Below, in pieces: positions 50,588 through 58,653 of a stretch of 64,000 nt of DNA. The notes below the pieces were generated by a model. It saw only the letters and a list, made by a program, of their open reading frames with translations, searched no databases and was not told where the DNA came from. The position numbers and the translations under genes are program-made. Position 1 is the stretch's first letter. Every line of letters begins with the position of its first letter. Source of the stretch: Allostella vacuolata (GTDB lineage Bacteria > Pseudomonadota > Alphaproteobacteria > ATCC43930 > Allostellaceae); the NCBI GenBank assembly GCA_006739055.1, contig AP019702.1, forward strand, positions 2,471,388-2,535,387, in the 5' to 3' direction.

Positions 50588-50800
50588 TGGCCTGCTGGGC
50601 GGCGAGGCGGCCGTCGCCCGCTGCCGCACCCGCGGCCTCCTGGCCGACGTCGCCTACTGGGTCCTGACCCGCCCCGCCCACGAGACGACCGGCTGGTTCT
50701 TCATCGGCGCCGAAGTGATGGCACTGGCCGCGGTCACCTCGACCGCTACGCCGTGGTGCCGGGCACGAAGGACTTCATGCCGGATTTTTTCCTGGATTGA
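50588..50800 (+). pseudogene. 3' fragment of an HSDL2-like SDR gene, frameshifted
   Basis: From CTGGCCTGCTGGGC onward the sequence matches codons about 205-273 of the intact SDR gene (48892-49103). The match includes ARCRT, WVLTRPAHETTGWFFIG, and, after a 4-base deletion near 50740, RYAVVPGTKDFMPDFFL. There is no 5' part, no start and a frame change, so it is a relic. It is more diverged from its parent than the two NUDIX copies are from each other. It occupies the same place relative to the BrnT module as the intact SDR 3' end does to the DUF4160 module. Confidence 0.85.
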
Positions 50801-50841
50801 GTGGGCCCGTTCGAGGGTGCGCTTGGAGCGGATCTGCAGAG

Positions 50842-50870
50842 TTGCGCCACATGCGCATGTAGCGTAAGAT
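50842..50870 (+). promoter_or_regulatory. promoter and operator of the BrnT/BrnA module
   Basis: TTGCGC (50842-50847), a 17-base spacer and TAAGAT (50865-50870) form a plausible promoter. The spacer holds a perfect 12-bp palindrome ACATGCGCATGT (50849-50860), a likely BrnA-type operator. Expected initiation falls at or next to the GTG start of brnT (50877). Confidence 0.55.
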
Positions 50871-50876
50871 TCGACC

Positions 50877-51164
50877 GTGGAGTTCGAATGGTCGCAGGCC
50901 AAGAGCGACGCTACGGAGCGCCTTCGCGGCTTCAACTTCGCCTTCGCGGTGGAAGTGTTCTCCAGCCCGACCCTCGAATGGTGTGACAGCCGGCAGGCCT
51001 ATGACGAGGTGCGGATCATCGCCATCGGTCGCGCAGGACCGCTCCATCTGGTGGTGGTCTATACGGATCGTGGCCCGGCGCGCCGGATCATATCGGCGCG
51101 CCCGGCGAACCGGAAGGAACGCAGACTGTGGCTAGAGACCTTCGCGCCGACACCATCCGGATGA
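50877..51164 (+). CDS. brnT: BrnT-family ribonuclease toxin
   Basis: 95 residues from a GTG at 50877. The family's N-terminal pattern MEFEWSQAKSDATERLRGFNF (written with Met for GTG) is followed by AVEVFSSPTLEWCDSR, VRIIAIGRAGPLHLVVVYTDRG, and the C-terminal ARRIISARPANRKER. BrnT is a RelE-fold ribonuclease that stops growth unless bound by BrnA. No Shine-Dalgarno is seen before the GTG, and the predicted transcription start coincides with it, so the message may be leaderless. The brnA gene overlaps its 3' end. It lies between the SDR relic and NUDIX copy 2. Confidence 0.88.
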   Translation: MEFEWSQAKSDATERLRGFNFAFAVEVFSSPTLEWCDSRQAYDEVRIIAIGRAGPLHLVVVYTDRGPARRIISARPANRKERRLWLETFAPTPSG

Positions 51165-51529
51165 CCTCGGACGAGGCGCGCAGGCAGGCCCGGGCCGACG
51201 TGGACCGCGTGCTCGCCACGACCGACGAGGAAATCGACCGCCAGATCGCCGAGGATCCCGACGCCGCGCCCGACGTGACGACGCTGGGCCCGTCCTTGCC
51301 CGATCTGCGCCGGATCCGTGCCCAACTGGGGATGAGCCAGGAGGCGCTGGCCGGCGCGCTGGGTATCCCGATCGGGACGATCCGCAACTGGGAGCAGCGG
51401 CGCACGATTCCCGACCCAGCCGGTATCGCGTTGCTGCGGATCGTTGCCGACGCGCCCGACGCTGCCTTCAAGGCCCTGGGCGTAAAGCCCGTTCGGAAGG
51501 CAAGGCAGGGTCGACGAGCGGCGGCGTAG
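51128..51529 (+). CDS. brnA: BrnA-like antitoxin with helix-turn-helix
   Basis: 133 residues from the GTG at 51128, which has a good GGAAGGAA eight bases before it. The ATG at 51161 (ATGA overlap with the brnT stop) would give 122 residues. The N-terminal part is acidic and helical (DEARRQARADVDRVLATTDEE, DRQIAEDPDAAPD) and probably wraps the toxin. The C-terminal part is an Xre-type HTH (RIRAQLGMSQEALAGALGI, TIRNWEQRRTIPDPAG). It should neutralise BrnT and repress the module by binding the palindrome at 50849-50860. NUDIX copy 2 begins 14 bases after its stop. Confidence 0.87.
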   Translation: MARDLRADTIRMTSDEARRQARADVDRVLATTDEEIDRQIAEDPDAAPDVTTLGPSLPDLRRIRAQLGMSQEALAGALGIPIGTIRNWEQRRTIPDPAGIALLRIVADAPDAAFKALGVKPVRKARQGRRAAA

Positions 51530-51543
51530 GCAGCGACGTCGAC

Positions 51544-52035
51544 ATGGGCGGCTTTGCCGACAGCCATCTCGGCCGGCTGCGCGCGCTGGTCGGGTCGCGC
51601 CTGCTGTTGGTGCCGGGCGCGCGGATCGTCATCGAGGATCCGGGTTCCGGGCGCATCCTGCTGCAGCGGCGCGGGGACTTCGGCGTCTGGGGCCTGCCCG
51701 GCGGCAACGCGGAGGAGGGCGAGGGGCTGGAGGCGGTGGTCGTCCGGGAGGTGCGGGAGGAGACCGGCCTCGAGGTGGGCGACGTGCGGCCGTTCGGCTT
51801 CGCCTGCGACCCGGCCCACGAGACCATCGCCTTCCCGAACGGCGACCGCTGCCAGTTCTTCGTCCTGATGTTCTGGACCCGCACCTTCTCCGGATCGCCG
51901 CTCGCCGACGGCGACGAGAGCCGCGCGCTCGGCTGGTTCCCGCCCGGCGCCCTGCCGGAGATGCTGCCCAACATGGCCCGCAGCGTCGAGGCGTGGCGGC
52001 GCTTCGTCGCGTGCGGGGCGTTCCAGATGATCTGA
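51544..52035 (+). CDS. NUDIX hydrolase, copy 2
   Basis: 163 residues, same length as copy 1. The NUDIX box is canonical (REVREETGL). It differs from copy 1 only at residues 3, 14, 18 and four near the box (TLEETGLVVS against VREETGLEVG). Nucleotide differences cluster in the first half; the remaining ~250 bases are practically identical, suggesting recent duplication or gene conversion. The start is 14 bases after the brnA stop, so it could be transcribed from the toxin-antitoxin promoter, unlike copy 1. It is convergent with the MaoC gene, with 11 bases between stops. Confidence 0.92.
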   Translation: MGGFADSHLGRLRALVGSRLLLVPGARIVIEDPGSGRILLQRRGDFGVWGLPGGNAEEGEGLEAVVVREVREETGLEVGDVRPFGFACDPAHETIAFPNGDRCQFFVLMFWTRTFSGSPLADGDESRALGWFPPGALPEMLPNMARSVEAWRRFVACGAFQMI

Positions 52036-52046
52036 GCGCGGGGCCG

Positions 52047-52496
52047 CTACGCCTGCGGCGGCCGGCGCCGGTACATGCCGATCGCCTTCCAGGTCAGGAC
52101 CGTCTCGCCCTTCTGGTTGGTGACCTGGATGACCGAGTTGACGACGCCCCGGTCGGGCTTGGATTCGGACGCGCGAACCGAGGCGATCTCCATGCGGGCC
52201 GTCAGCGTGTCGTCGGGCCGGACCGGCTTCAGCCAGCGCAGCTCGTCGAGGCCGGGGGAGCCCATGCCGGCGGCGTCGAGCAGGATGCCGTCCGCCAGCA
52301 GGCGCATGGTCATGGAGGCGGTGTGCCAGCCGCTGGCGATCAGCCCGCCATAGATGCTCTCCTTGGCCCGCTCCTCGTCGACGTGGAAGGGCTGCGGGTC
52401 GAACTGGCGCGCGAAGTCGAGGATCTCCTCCTTCGTCACCGAGCGGCTGCCGAGCTCATAGACGTCGCCGACGTTGAAATCCTCGAAGAAGCGCAT
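52047..52496 (-). CDS. MaoC-family (R)-hydratase-like protein
   Basis: 149 residues, [20 protein letters not shown]. The hot-dog fold hydratase signature is present: [17 protein letters not shown] (catalytic Asp and His), then [31 protein letters not shown] and [12 protein letters not shown] close the fold. Such proteins hydrate trans-2-enoyl-CoA to (R)-3-hydroxyacyl-CoA or act in related acyl metabolism. It stands alone, divergent from gnd with a 98-base gap that should hold both promoters. No PHA synthesis genes are near. Confidence 0.92.
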   Translation of the reverse strand: MRFFEDFNVGDVYELGSRSVTKEEILDFARQFDPQPFHVDEERAKESIYGGLIASGWHTASMTMRLLADGILLDAAGMGSPGLDELRWLKPVRPDDTLTARMEIASVRASESKPDRGVVNSVIQVTNQKGETVLTWKAIGMYRRRPPQA

Positions 52497-52594
52497 CGAT
52501 CCATCTCCCCTGGGGTCTGCCTCCCCCTAGCATGGCCGGTTCGGGCAAGGCTATGGTCGGCGGCAACCAGAGACGAGCGGCGGAAACGGACCAG

Positions 52595-53974
52595 ATGGAA
52601 CCCCGGGCGGATATCGGCGTCGTCGGCCTCGGCGTGATGGGGCGCAACCTCGCGGCCAACATCCAGGACAAGGGCTTCCAGGTGGTCGGCTTCGACGCCG
52701 ATGCCGGCCAGCGCGCCCGGGCGGAGGCCGAGGGGCTGACGGTCGCCCCTTCGGCCGCCGCGCTGGTGGCCGCCCTGCGGGTGCCGCGGGCGGTGCTGCT
52801 GCTGGTCCCGGCCGGCCCCGCGGTCGATGCCGCCATCGCCGGCCTGCGGCCGCTGCTGGCGGCGGGCGACATCGTCGTCGACGGCGGCAATTCGCACTAT
52901 CCGGACACCATCCGCCGCGGGGCGGAGCAGGCGGCGGCCGGGCTCGGCTTCGTCGGCCTCGGCGTTTCCGGCGGGGAGGAGGGGGCGCGGCACGGCCCGG
53001 CGCTGATGGCGGGCGGGGACGATGCCGCCTGGCGGCGGCTGGAGCCGCTCCTGACCGCGGTCGCGGCGCGCTTCGACGGTCGGCCCTGCTGCGGCCATGT
53101 CGGCGCGGACGGGGCCGGGCACTTCGTCAAGATGGCCCACAACGGCATCGAGTACGGCCAGATGCAGCTGATCGCCGAGGCGTGCCTGCTGCTGCGCCAC
53201 GGCCTCGGGCTCGACTGGCCGGCGGCAGCGGGCATCGTCGCGGGCTGGAACGCGGGCGAGGAGGCGTCCTACCTGCTGGAGATCACCGCCGACATCCTGG
53301 CGACCCCCGACCCGGAGGCGGGCGGCGCCCTGCTCGACCGCGTCGCCGACCGCACCGGCCACAAGGGCACCGGCGTCTGGACGGTGGAGGCGGCGCTGGC
53401 GCTGGGCGTGCCGGTGCCGACCATGGCCGCGGCCGTCTGGGCCCGGGCCCTGTCCGCGACCCGGGATCCGGCGGCGGCCGCTGCCGGCTGGCCGCCGCCG
53501 GCCGCGGCCTTCACGGCCGGCGACCTGGGGACGGCGCTGGCGGCGGCCAGCCTGGTCGCCTACGGCGAGGGCCTCGATCTGATCGCGGCCGGCGCCCGGC
53601 ACCATGGCTGGCAGACCGACCGCGCCGCCGTGGCCGAGCTGTGGCGGGCCGGATGCATCATCCGCTCGGCCGCGCTCGATCGCATCGCCGCCGTGCTGCG
53701 GGCGGAGCCGGGCGAGCAATCCTTCCTCGACCGCGGCTGGTCGCGGCGGCGCGTCGGCGCCGCACTGCCGGCCTGGCGCCGCATCCTGGCGGCCGGTGCG
53801 GAGGCCGGGGTGCCGCTGCCGGCGTTTGCCGCCGCCTTTCACCATGCGGCCGCCCGGGCCGCGCCCGAGGTGGGCGCGCGCATCGTCGCCGCCCAGCGCG
53901 ACCGCTTCGGCGCCCACGGCTTCGCCCGGGTCGACCGCGGCGGCAGCCACCACGCCGCATGGGAGGGCCGCTGA
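52595..53974 (+). CDS. gnd: 6-phosphogluconate dehydrogenase, decarboxylating
   Basis: 459 residues from the ATG at 52595; an upstream in-frame start adds 21 non-conserved residues. NADP-binding GVVGLGVMGRNLA starts the protein. VDGGNSHYPDTIRR, GLGVSGGEEGARHGP and the active-site FVKMAHNGIEYGQMQL (catalytic Lys) are intact. The long C-terminal all-helical domain continues to RDRFGAHGF-RVD near the end, as in full-length Gnd. It converts 6-phosphogluconate to ribulose-5-phosphate with CO2 and NADPH. The next gene, gluconokinase, starts at the last base of this stop codon, so gluconate enters the pathway through the same operon. Confidence 0.96.
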   Translation: MEPRADIGVVGLGVMGRNLAANIQDKGFQVVGFDADAGQRARAEAEGLTVAPSAAALVAALRVPRAVLLLVPAGPAVDAAIAGLRPLLAAGDIVVDGGNSHYPDTIRRGAEQAAAGLGFVGLGVSGGEEGARHGPALMAGGDDAAWRRLEPLLTAVAARFDGRPCCGHVGADGAGHFVKMAHNGIEYGQMQLIAEACLLLRHGLGLDWPAAAGIVAGWNAGEEASYLLEITADILATPDPEAGGALLDRVADRTGHKGTGVWTVEAALALGVPVPTMAAAVWARALSATRDPAAAAAGWPPPAAAFTAGDLGTALAAASLVAYGEGLDLIAAGARHHGWQTDRAAVAELWRAGCIIRSAALDRIAAVLRAEPGEQSFLDRGWSRRRVGAALPAWRRILAAGAEAGVPLPAFAAAFHHAAARAAPEVGARIVAAQRDRFGAHGFARVDRGGSHHAAWEGR

Positions 53975-54471
53975 TGGACGCGCCCAAGGTCATCGTGGTG
54001 ATGGGCGTCTGCGGCGTCGGCAAGACGACCGTGGGACGCCGGCTCGCCGCCGAGCTCGGCGGCGCCTTCGAGGAGGGGGACGCGTTCCACCCGCCGGCCA
54101 ACGTCGCCAAGATGGCGGGCGGCCAGCCGCTCGACGACCACGACCGGGCGCCCTGGCTGGCGGCGATGGCGGCCGGCATCGGCGAATGGCTGGAGCGCGA
54201 GCGGCCGACGGTGCTCGCCTGCTCGGCGCTCAAGGCCGCCTATCGCGCGGTGCTGGCAGCCGGCCGGCCGGGCGTCGCCTTCGTCCACCTGACCGGCGAC
54301 CCGGCGCTGATCGCCCGGCGCATGGCGGGCCGCACCGACCACTACATGCCCCCCAGCCTGCTGCCGAGCCAGCTCGCCATCCTGGAGGCGCCGTCCGACG
54401 CGGTGACGGTCGCGATCGACCGCGAGCCCCCCGCCCTGGTCGCGGAAATCCGCCGCCGCCTCGCGCTGTAG
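53974..54471 (+). CDS. gntK: gluconokinase
   Basis: 165 residues. The Walker A motif GVCGVGKTTVGRRLA lies near the N-terminus. FEEGDAFHPPANVAKMAGGQPLDDHDRAPWL is broken here for length but holds the gluconate-site Asp and His residues. LACSALKAAYR and FVHLTGDPALIARRMAGR follow, as in thermosensitive/thermoresistant gluconokinases. It phosphorylates gluconate to 6-phosphogluconate, the substrate of the upstream gnd product. The start ATG overlaps the gnd TGA (TGATG), so translation is coupled. No gluconate permease is encoded next to it. Confidence 0.95.
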   Translation: MDAPKVIVVMGVCGVGKTTVGRRLAAELGGAFEEGDAFHPPANVAKMAGGQPLDDHDRAPWLAAMAAGIGEWLERERPTVLACSALKAAYRAVLAAGRPGVAFVHLTGDPALIARRMAGRTDHYMPPSLLPSQLAILEAPSDAVTVAIDREPPALVAEIRRRLAL

Positions 54472-54549
54472 GGCGTCTCCCGCCGGAACTCCTGCGCGTG
54501 CCGCCGGTTGACGGGGCACGCAATGGGTCTGGACGAAGGAGACGCCGGC

Positions 54550-56652
54550 ATGGCGAGGACGACGAAGCACGGGAGCGAGGGACAGGGCAACCGGGCGGAT
54601 CCGGAGCTGGGGCAGGTGGCGGCGGAGCGCCCCGGGGCGCCGTCGATGACCACCAACCAGGGCGTCGTCATCGAGGATAACCGCAACTCGCTGAAGGCGG
54701 GCGCGCGCGGGCCGACGCTGCTCGAGGATTTCATCCTCCGCGAGAAGATCACCCATTTCGACCATGAGCGCATCCCGGAACGCATCGTGCATGCGCGCGG
54801 GTCGGGCGCGCATGGCTGGTTCCGCCCTTACCAGTCCTGGGCCTCGATCACCAGGGCGGACTTCCTGCAGGACCCGAAGCGCAAGACGCCGGTCTTCGTG
54901 CGCTTCTCCACCGTCGCCGGCGGCGCGGGCTCGAACGACACGGTGCGCGACGTGCGCGGCTTCGCGGTCAAGTTCTACACCCGCGAGGGCAACTACGACC
55001 TGGTCGGCAACAACATCCCGGTCTTCTTCATCCAGGATGCGATGCGCTTTCCCGACCTGATCCATGCCGTGAAGCCGGAGCCGGACCGAGAGTTCCCGCA
55101 GGCCGCCTCCGCCCACGACACGTTCTGGGATTTCGCCTCGCTGATGCCCGAGAGCCTGCACATGCTGATGTGGGCGATGTCGGACCGCGCCATCCCGCGC
55201 AGCTACCGCATGATGGAGGGCTTCGGCGTCCACACCTTCCGCTTCATCGACGCTGCCGGCGGCTCGCGCTTCGTCAAGTTCCACTGGCGGCCGAAGCTCG
55301 GCTCCTTCTCGCTGGTGTGGGACGAGGCGGTGAAGATCGCTGGCGCCGACCCGGACTTCCACCGCCGCGACCTGTGGGACGCGATCGACCAGGGCGACTT
55401 CCCGGCCTTCGAGTTCGCGGTCCAGATCTTCGACGAGGAGATGGCGGCCAGCTTCGACTTCGACGTGCTCGACGCGACCAAGCTCATTCCCGAGGAACTG
55501 GTGCCGCTGACGCCGCTGGGCGAACTGGTGCTGGATCGCAACCCCGACAATTTCTTCGCCGAGACCGAGCAGGTCGCCTTCCATCCCGGCCACCTGGTGC
55601 CCGGCATCGACCTGTCCAACGACCCGCTGCTGCAGGGCCGGCTCTTCTCGTACCTCGACACGCAGTTGTCGCGCCTGGGCAGTTCCAACTTCCACCAGAT
55701 CCCGGTCAACCGCCCGAAATGCCCGTTCGCCAACATGCAGCGCGGCGGTCACATGCGGATGTCGGTGGAGAAGGGGCGGGTCGCCTACGAGCCCAACTCG
55801 CTCGACCCGCTGTCGCCGGCGCAGGACCCGGACCGCGGCTACACCCACCATCCGGAGGCGATGGAGTCGCCCAAGATCCGGCTCCGGCCCGAGAGCTTCG
55901 CCGACCACCATTCCCAGGCGCGCCTGTTCTGGCTGAGCCAGACCGACGTCGAGCGCACCCACATGGTGGCCGCCTTCCGCTTCGAGCTGTCGAAGGTGGA
56001 TACGCTGGCGGTGCGCGAGCGGATGGTCGGGCACCTGTTCGACGTCCATCCCGAACTGGGCGGTCGGGTCGCCGCCGCCCTCGGCCTGGAGATGGACGGC
56101 GATGCCGCACCGGTCGGGCGCGAGGTGGCGCCGTCCGACCCCCTCAGCATCCTGAAGAAGGCGCCGGAGACGCTGGCCACGCGCAAGGTCGGCTGCCTGG
56201 CGGTCGATGGCGTCTCCGCCGCGACGGTGGACGGCTTCCGCCGCGCGGTCGAGCGCAAGGGCGGCAAGCTGATGATCGTGTCGATGAAGCGCGGCGGCTT
56301 CCGCTCCGCCGAGGGCGAGATGATCCCGGCGGACTTCTTCGTCCAGGGCGGGCCGTCCTTCCTGTTCGACGCGGTGCTGCTGCTGGGCGGCGCCACCCCG
56401 CCGGCGGATTTCCTGATGGATGCCGCGGCGCGCAACTTCGCCGCCGACGCCTTCGCGCACCTGAAGGCGATCGGCGCGGACGAGGGCGGCGTGGCGCTGC
56501 TGGCCCGGGCGGGCATCGGCGAGGCGGACTTCGACGAGGCGGTGGTGCCGCTCGCGTCCAAGGTCACGCCCGCGGCCGTCTCCCGCTTCCTGTCCGCCGC
56601 CGCGCGCCACCGCCTGTGGTCGCGCGAGGCGAAGGTCAACGCGCCGGTGTAG
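54550..56652 (+). CDS. katE: large-subunit catalase (HPII/KatE type)
   Basis: 700 residues from the ATG at 54550 with AAGGAG eight bases before it. Clade 2 catalase marks: active-site His in [34 protein letters not shown], the [12 protein letters not shown] segment, and the haem-ligand Tyr in [15 protein letters not shown]. After about residue 530 comes the extra flavodoxin/GATase1-like C-terminal domain of large catalases ([31 protein letters not shown]). It dismutates hydrogen peroxide, typically in stationary phase. It ends in a perfect palindrome shared with the convergent gene. The upstream 78 bases hold no other gene. Confidence 0.96.
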   Translation: MARTTKHGSEGQGNRADPELGQVAAERPGAPSMTTNQGVVIEDNRNSLKAGARGPTLLEDFILREKITHFDHERIPERIVHARGSGAHGWFRPYQSWASITRADFLQDPKRKTPVFVRFSTVAGGAGSNDTVRDVRGFAVKFYTREGNYDLVGNNIPVFFIQDAMRFPDLIHAVKPEPDREFPQAASAHDTFWDFASLMPESLHMLMWAMSDRAIPRSYRMMEGFGVHTFRFIDAAGGSRFVKFHWRPKLGSFSLVWDEAVKIAGADPDFHRRDLWDAIDQGDFPAFEFAVQIFDEEMAASFDFDVLDATKLIPEELVPLTPLGELVLDRNPDNFFAETEQVAFHPGHLVPGIDLSNDPLLQGRLFSYLDTQLSRLGSSNFHQIPVNRPKCPFANMQRGGHMRMSVEKGRVAYEPNSLDPLSPAQDPDRGYTHHPEAMESPKIRLRPESFADHHSQARLFWLSQTDVERTHMVAAFRFELSKVDTLAVRERMVGHLFDVHPELGGRVAAALGLEMDGDAAPVGREVAPSDPLSILKKAPETLATRKVGCLAVDGVSAATVDGFRRAVERKGGKLMIVSMKRGGFRSAEGEMIPADFFVQGGPSFLFDAVLLLGGATPPADFLMDAAARNFAADAFAHLKAIGADEGGVALLARAGIGEADFDEAVVPLASKVTPAAVSRFLSAAARHRLWSREAKVNAPV

Positions 56653-56668
56653 AAACCGCTCGGAAGGG

Positions 56669-56704
56669 CCGATCGGGCCGGGTCACGTGACCCGGCCCGA
56701 TCGG
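56669..56704. terminator. 36-bp perfect palindrome between katE and the dehydrogenase
   Basis: Bases 56669-56686 are the exact reverse complement of 56687-56704, with no loop bases. It lies between two convergent stops (56652 and 56725) and can serve as a terminator for both genes. No T-run on either side. Confidence 0.7.
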
Positions 56705-56724
56705 CTGCGCGAAGGAAAGCCGGG

Positions 56725-57699
56725 TCAGACGACCCGGTCGCCGGGCTCGCCGGTCGCGAACCAGGCGTCGAGATTGTCGAGCGCGCGGAAGCCCATGGCC
56801 TCGCGCGTCTCGGTGGTGGCGCTGCCCAGGTGCGGCAGCAGCACCACGTTCTCGAGCGGCAGGTAGCCCTCGTGGACGTGCGGCTCGCCGTCATAGACGT
56901 CGAGGCCGGCTGCGGAGAGCTGGCCGGACTGGAGGGCCGCCACCACCGCCCGGTCGTCGATCACCGGGCCGCGGGCGGTGTTCACCAGGATGGCCCCCTT
57001 GGGCAGCATCGCGATCCGCCGCGCGTCCAGCAGGTGGCGCGTCTGCGGCGTCAGCGGGCAATGCAGCGACAGGAACTGCGCATGCGGCAGCAGGTCCTCG
57101 ACCGTCTCGTGATAGGTGGCGCCTTCCTCCAGCTCCGGCGGGAGCCGGGTCCGGTTGTAGTAGCGCACGGTCATGTCGAAGCCGCGGGCGCGCCGCGCCA
57201 GCGCCTGGCCGATCCGGCCCATGCCGACGATGCCGACCGTCTTGCCGCTGATATGCGTGCCGAGCAGCTGGGTCGGCGCCCAGCCGGCCCAGGCCTTGGC
57301 GCGGACCATCCGCTCGCCCTCGCCGGCGCGCCGCGCGGCTGCCAGCATCAGCAGGAGGGCGATGTCGGCGGTGGCGTCGGTCAGCACGTCGGGCGTGTTG
57401 GTGACGGCGATGCCGCGGCGCCGGGCCGCGCCCAGGTCGATATGGTCGGTGCCGACCGAGAAGGTGGCGATGATCCGCACGCTGTCCGGCAGCCCGTCGA
57501 TCGCATCCGCGCCGACCTTGTCGGCCGCGCACACGATCAGACCGTCGCAACCCTCGGCGGCGTCGCCCATGGCAGCGGCGTCCAGTGCGGTGTCGTCCAC
57601 GCTCAGGCGGGCGTCGTAGTCGCGGGCGACGCGCCGCTCGACGGCCTCCGGCAGCCTGCGGGTGACGAGAATGCGTGGACGATTTGCCGGTGCCGACAT
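56725..57699 (-). CDS. D-isomer-specific 2-hydroxyacid dehydrogenase (glyoxylate/hydroxypyruvate reductase-like)
   Basis: 324 residues from the ATG at 57699; a longer in-frame start adds unrelated sequence. NAD-binding KTVGIVGMGRIGQALARRA is followed by catalytic Arg in LVNTARGPVIDD, Glu in LDVYDGEPHVHE, and His in VVLLPHLGSAT. The substrate-loop Arg region is FSVGTDHIDLGAARRRGIA. The set matches GyaR/GhrB-type enzymes reducing glyoxylate or hydroxypyruvate to glycolate or glycerate. Other 2-keto acids cannot be excluded. It is divergent from the eipB gene. Confidence 0.92.
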   Translation of the reverse strand: MSAPANRPRILVTRRLPEAVERRVARDYDARLSVDDTALDAAAMGDAAEGCDGLIVCAADKVGADAIDGLPDSVRIIATFSVGTDHIDLGAARRRGIAVTNTPDVLTDATADIALLLMLAAARRAGEGERMVRAKAWAGWAPTQLLGTHISGKTVGIVGMGRIGQALARRARGFDMTVRYYNRTRLPPELEEGATYHETVEDLLPHAQFLSLHCPLTPQTRHLLDARRIAMLPKGAILVNTARGPVIDDRAVVAALQSGQLSAAGLDVYDGEPHVHEGYLPLENVVLLPHLGSATTETREAMGFRALDNLDAWFATGEPGDRVV

Positions 57700-57830
57700 G
57701 CGACGGGCCTCTCTTGTCGTTGGGGGCGATAACCGTGGCGTTCGCGGCGATACTATCTCGGCCGGGGCGGCAATGTCATAGTCCGCGGGCAAGTTTCCTC
57801 GATTCGGGTCGATTGAGCGCGGGGCGGTTG

Positions 57831-58634
57831 ATGATGAGAGCGGCAGTGGGTGCGGCCATCGCGGTGTGTCTCGCCCTGGTGCCTTCCGCCCCCGTTCTGG
57901 CCGGGGCCATCGCCCCACACCGCGCGCTCTACGACCTGTCGCTGGCATCCGCGCGCGCCAGCGGCGGCGTGGTCGGGGTGCAGGGCCGGATGTTCTTCGA
58001 ATGGGGCGATGCCTGCGACGGCTGGACCGTCCAGCAGCGCTATCGCATGCGCCTGTCCCAGGCCCAGGACGACGAGGTGGAGATCGTCTCAAGCCTCGCC
58101 AGTTGGGAATCGAAGGATGGCCTGCGCTATCGCTTCGCGCTCAAGAAGAAGCGCGGCGACGACCCGGAGGAGGAGGTCCGCGGCTCGGCCCGGCTGGACG
58201 GCCAGGGCCGCGGCGGCAGGGTGCGGTTCACCCGCCCGGAGGAAACCAGGCTCGACCTGCCGCGCGGCACCGCGTTCCCCTCGGCGCATACGATCGAGGT
58301 GATCCGCCGCGCCGAGGCCAAGGAGCACTTCTTCAATCGCCGGGTGTTCGACGGCTCCGAGCTGGAGGGGCCGATCGATGTCGCGACCTTCATCGCCACC
58401 CCCCGCCCGGCCCGCGGCGAGCCCGGCCGGCCCAAGGGCCTGCTCGACCGGCCCGGCTGGAAGGCCCGGCTCGCCTTCTTCCCGTCGGGGAGCAAGGATC
58501 CGCTGCCGGACTACGAGATCGGGCTCGAACTGCTCGACAACGGCATATCGAGCGACATGCTGATCGACTATGGCGACTTCACGGTCCGGGCGAAGTTGAC
58601 CGAGGTCGAGCCGGTGCGCGGCGGCGGGTGCTGA
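57831..58634 (+). CDS. eipB: EipB-like cell-envelope integrity protein (DUF1849)
   Basis: 267 residues from the ATG at 57831 (a second ATG follows directly). A Sec signal (about 1-24, cleavage VLAGAIA) leads to the DUF1849 pattern: IAPHRALYDLSLASARASGG, VVGVQGRMFFEWGDACDGWT, QQRYRMRL, SSLASWESKDGLRYRF, and FPSAHTIEVIRRA. Brucella EipB is a periplasmic beta-spiral protein needed for envelope integrity. Cys residues occur in DACDG and at the very C-terminus (GGGC), consistent with the conserved disulfide of the family. A weak inverted repeat (CTGAGG with CCTCAG, 58631-58657) lies at the junction with the convergent TRAP gene. Confidence 0.88.
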   Translation: MMRAAVGAAIAVCLALVPSAPVLAGAIAPHRALYDLSLASARASGGVVGVQGRMFFEWGDACDGWTVQQRYRMRLSQAQDDEVEIVSSLASWESKDGLRYRFALKKKRGDDPEEEVRGSARLDGQGRGGRVRFTRPEETRLDLPRGTAFPSAHTIEVIRRAEAKEHFFNRRVFDGSELEGPIDVATFIATPRPARGEPGRPKGLLDRPGWKARLAFFPSGSKDPLPDYEIGLELLDNGISSDMLIDYGDFTVRAKLTEVEPVRGGGC

Positions 58635-58653
58635 GGCTGCCCCGAGGGCGACC

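Noticed and set aside
50588..50800. A real 72-residue gene from the ATG at 50582
   Set aside because: Only its last 20 residues match the SDR in that frame; the rest matches in another frame, so it is a frameshifted relic.
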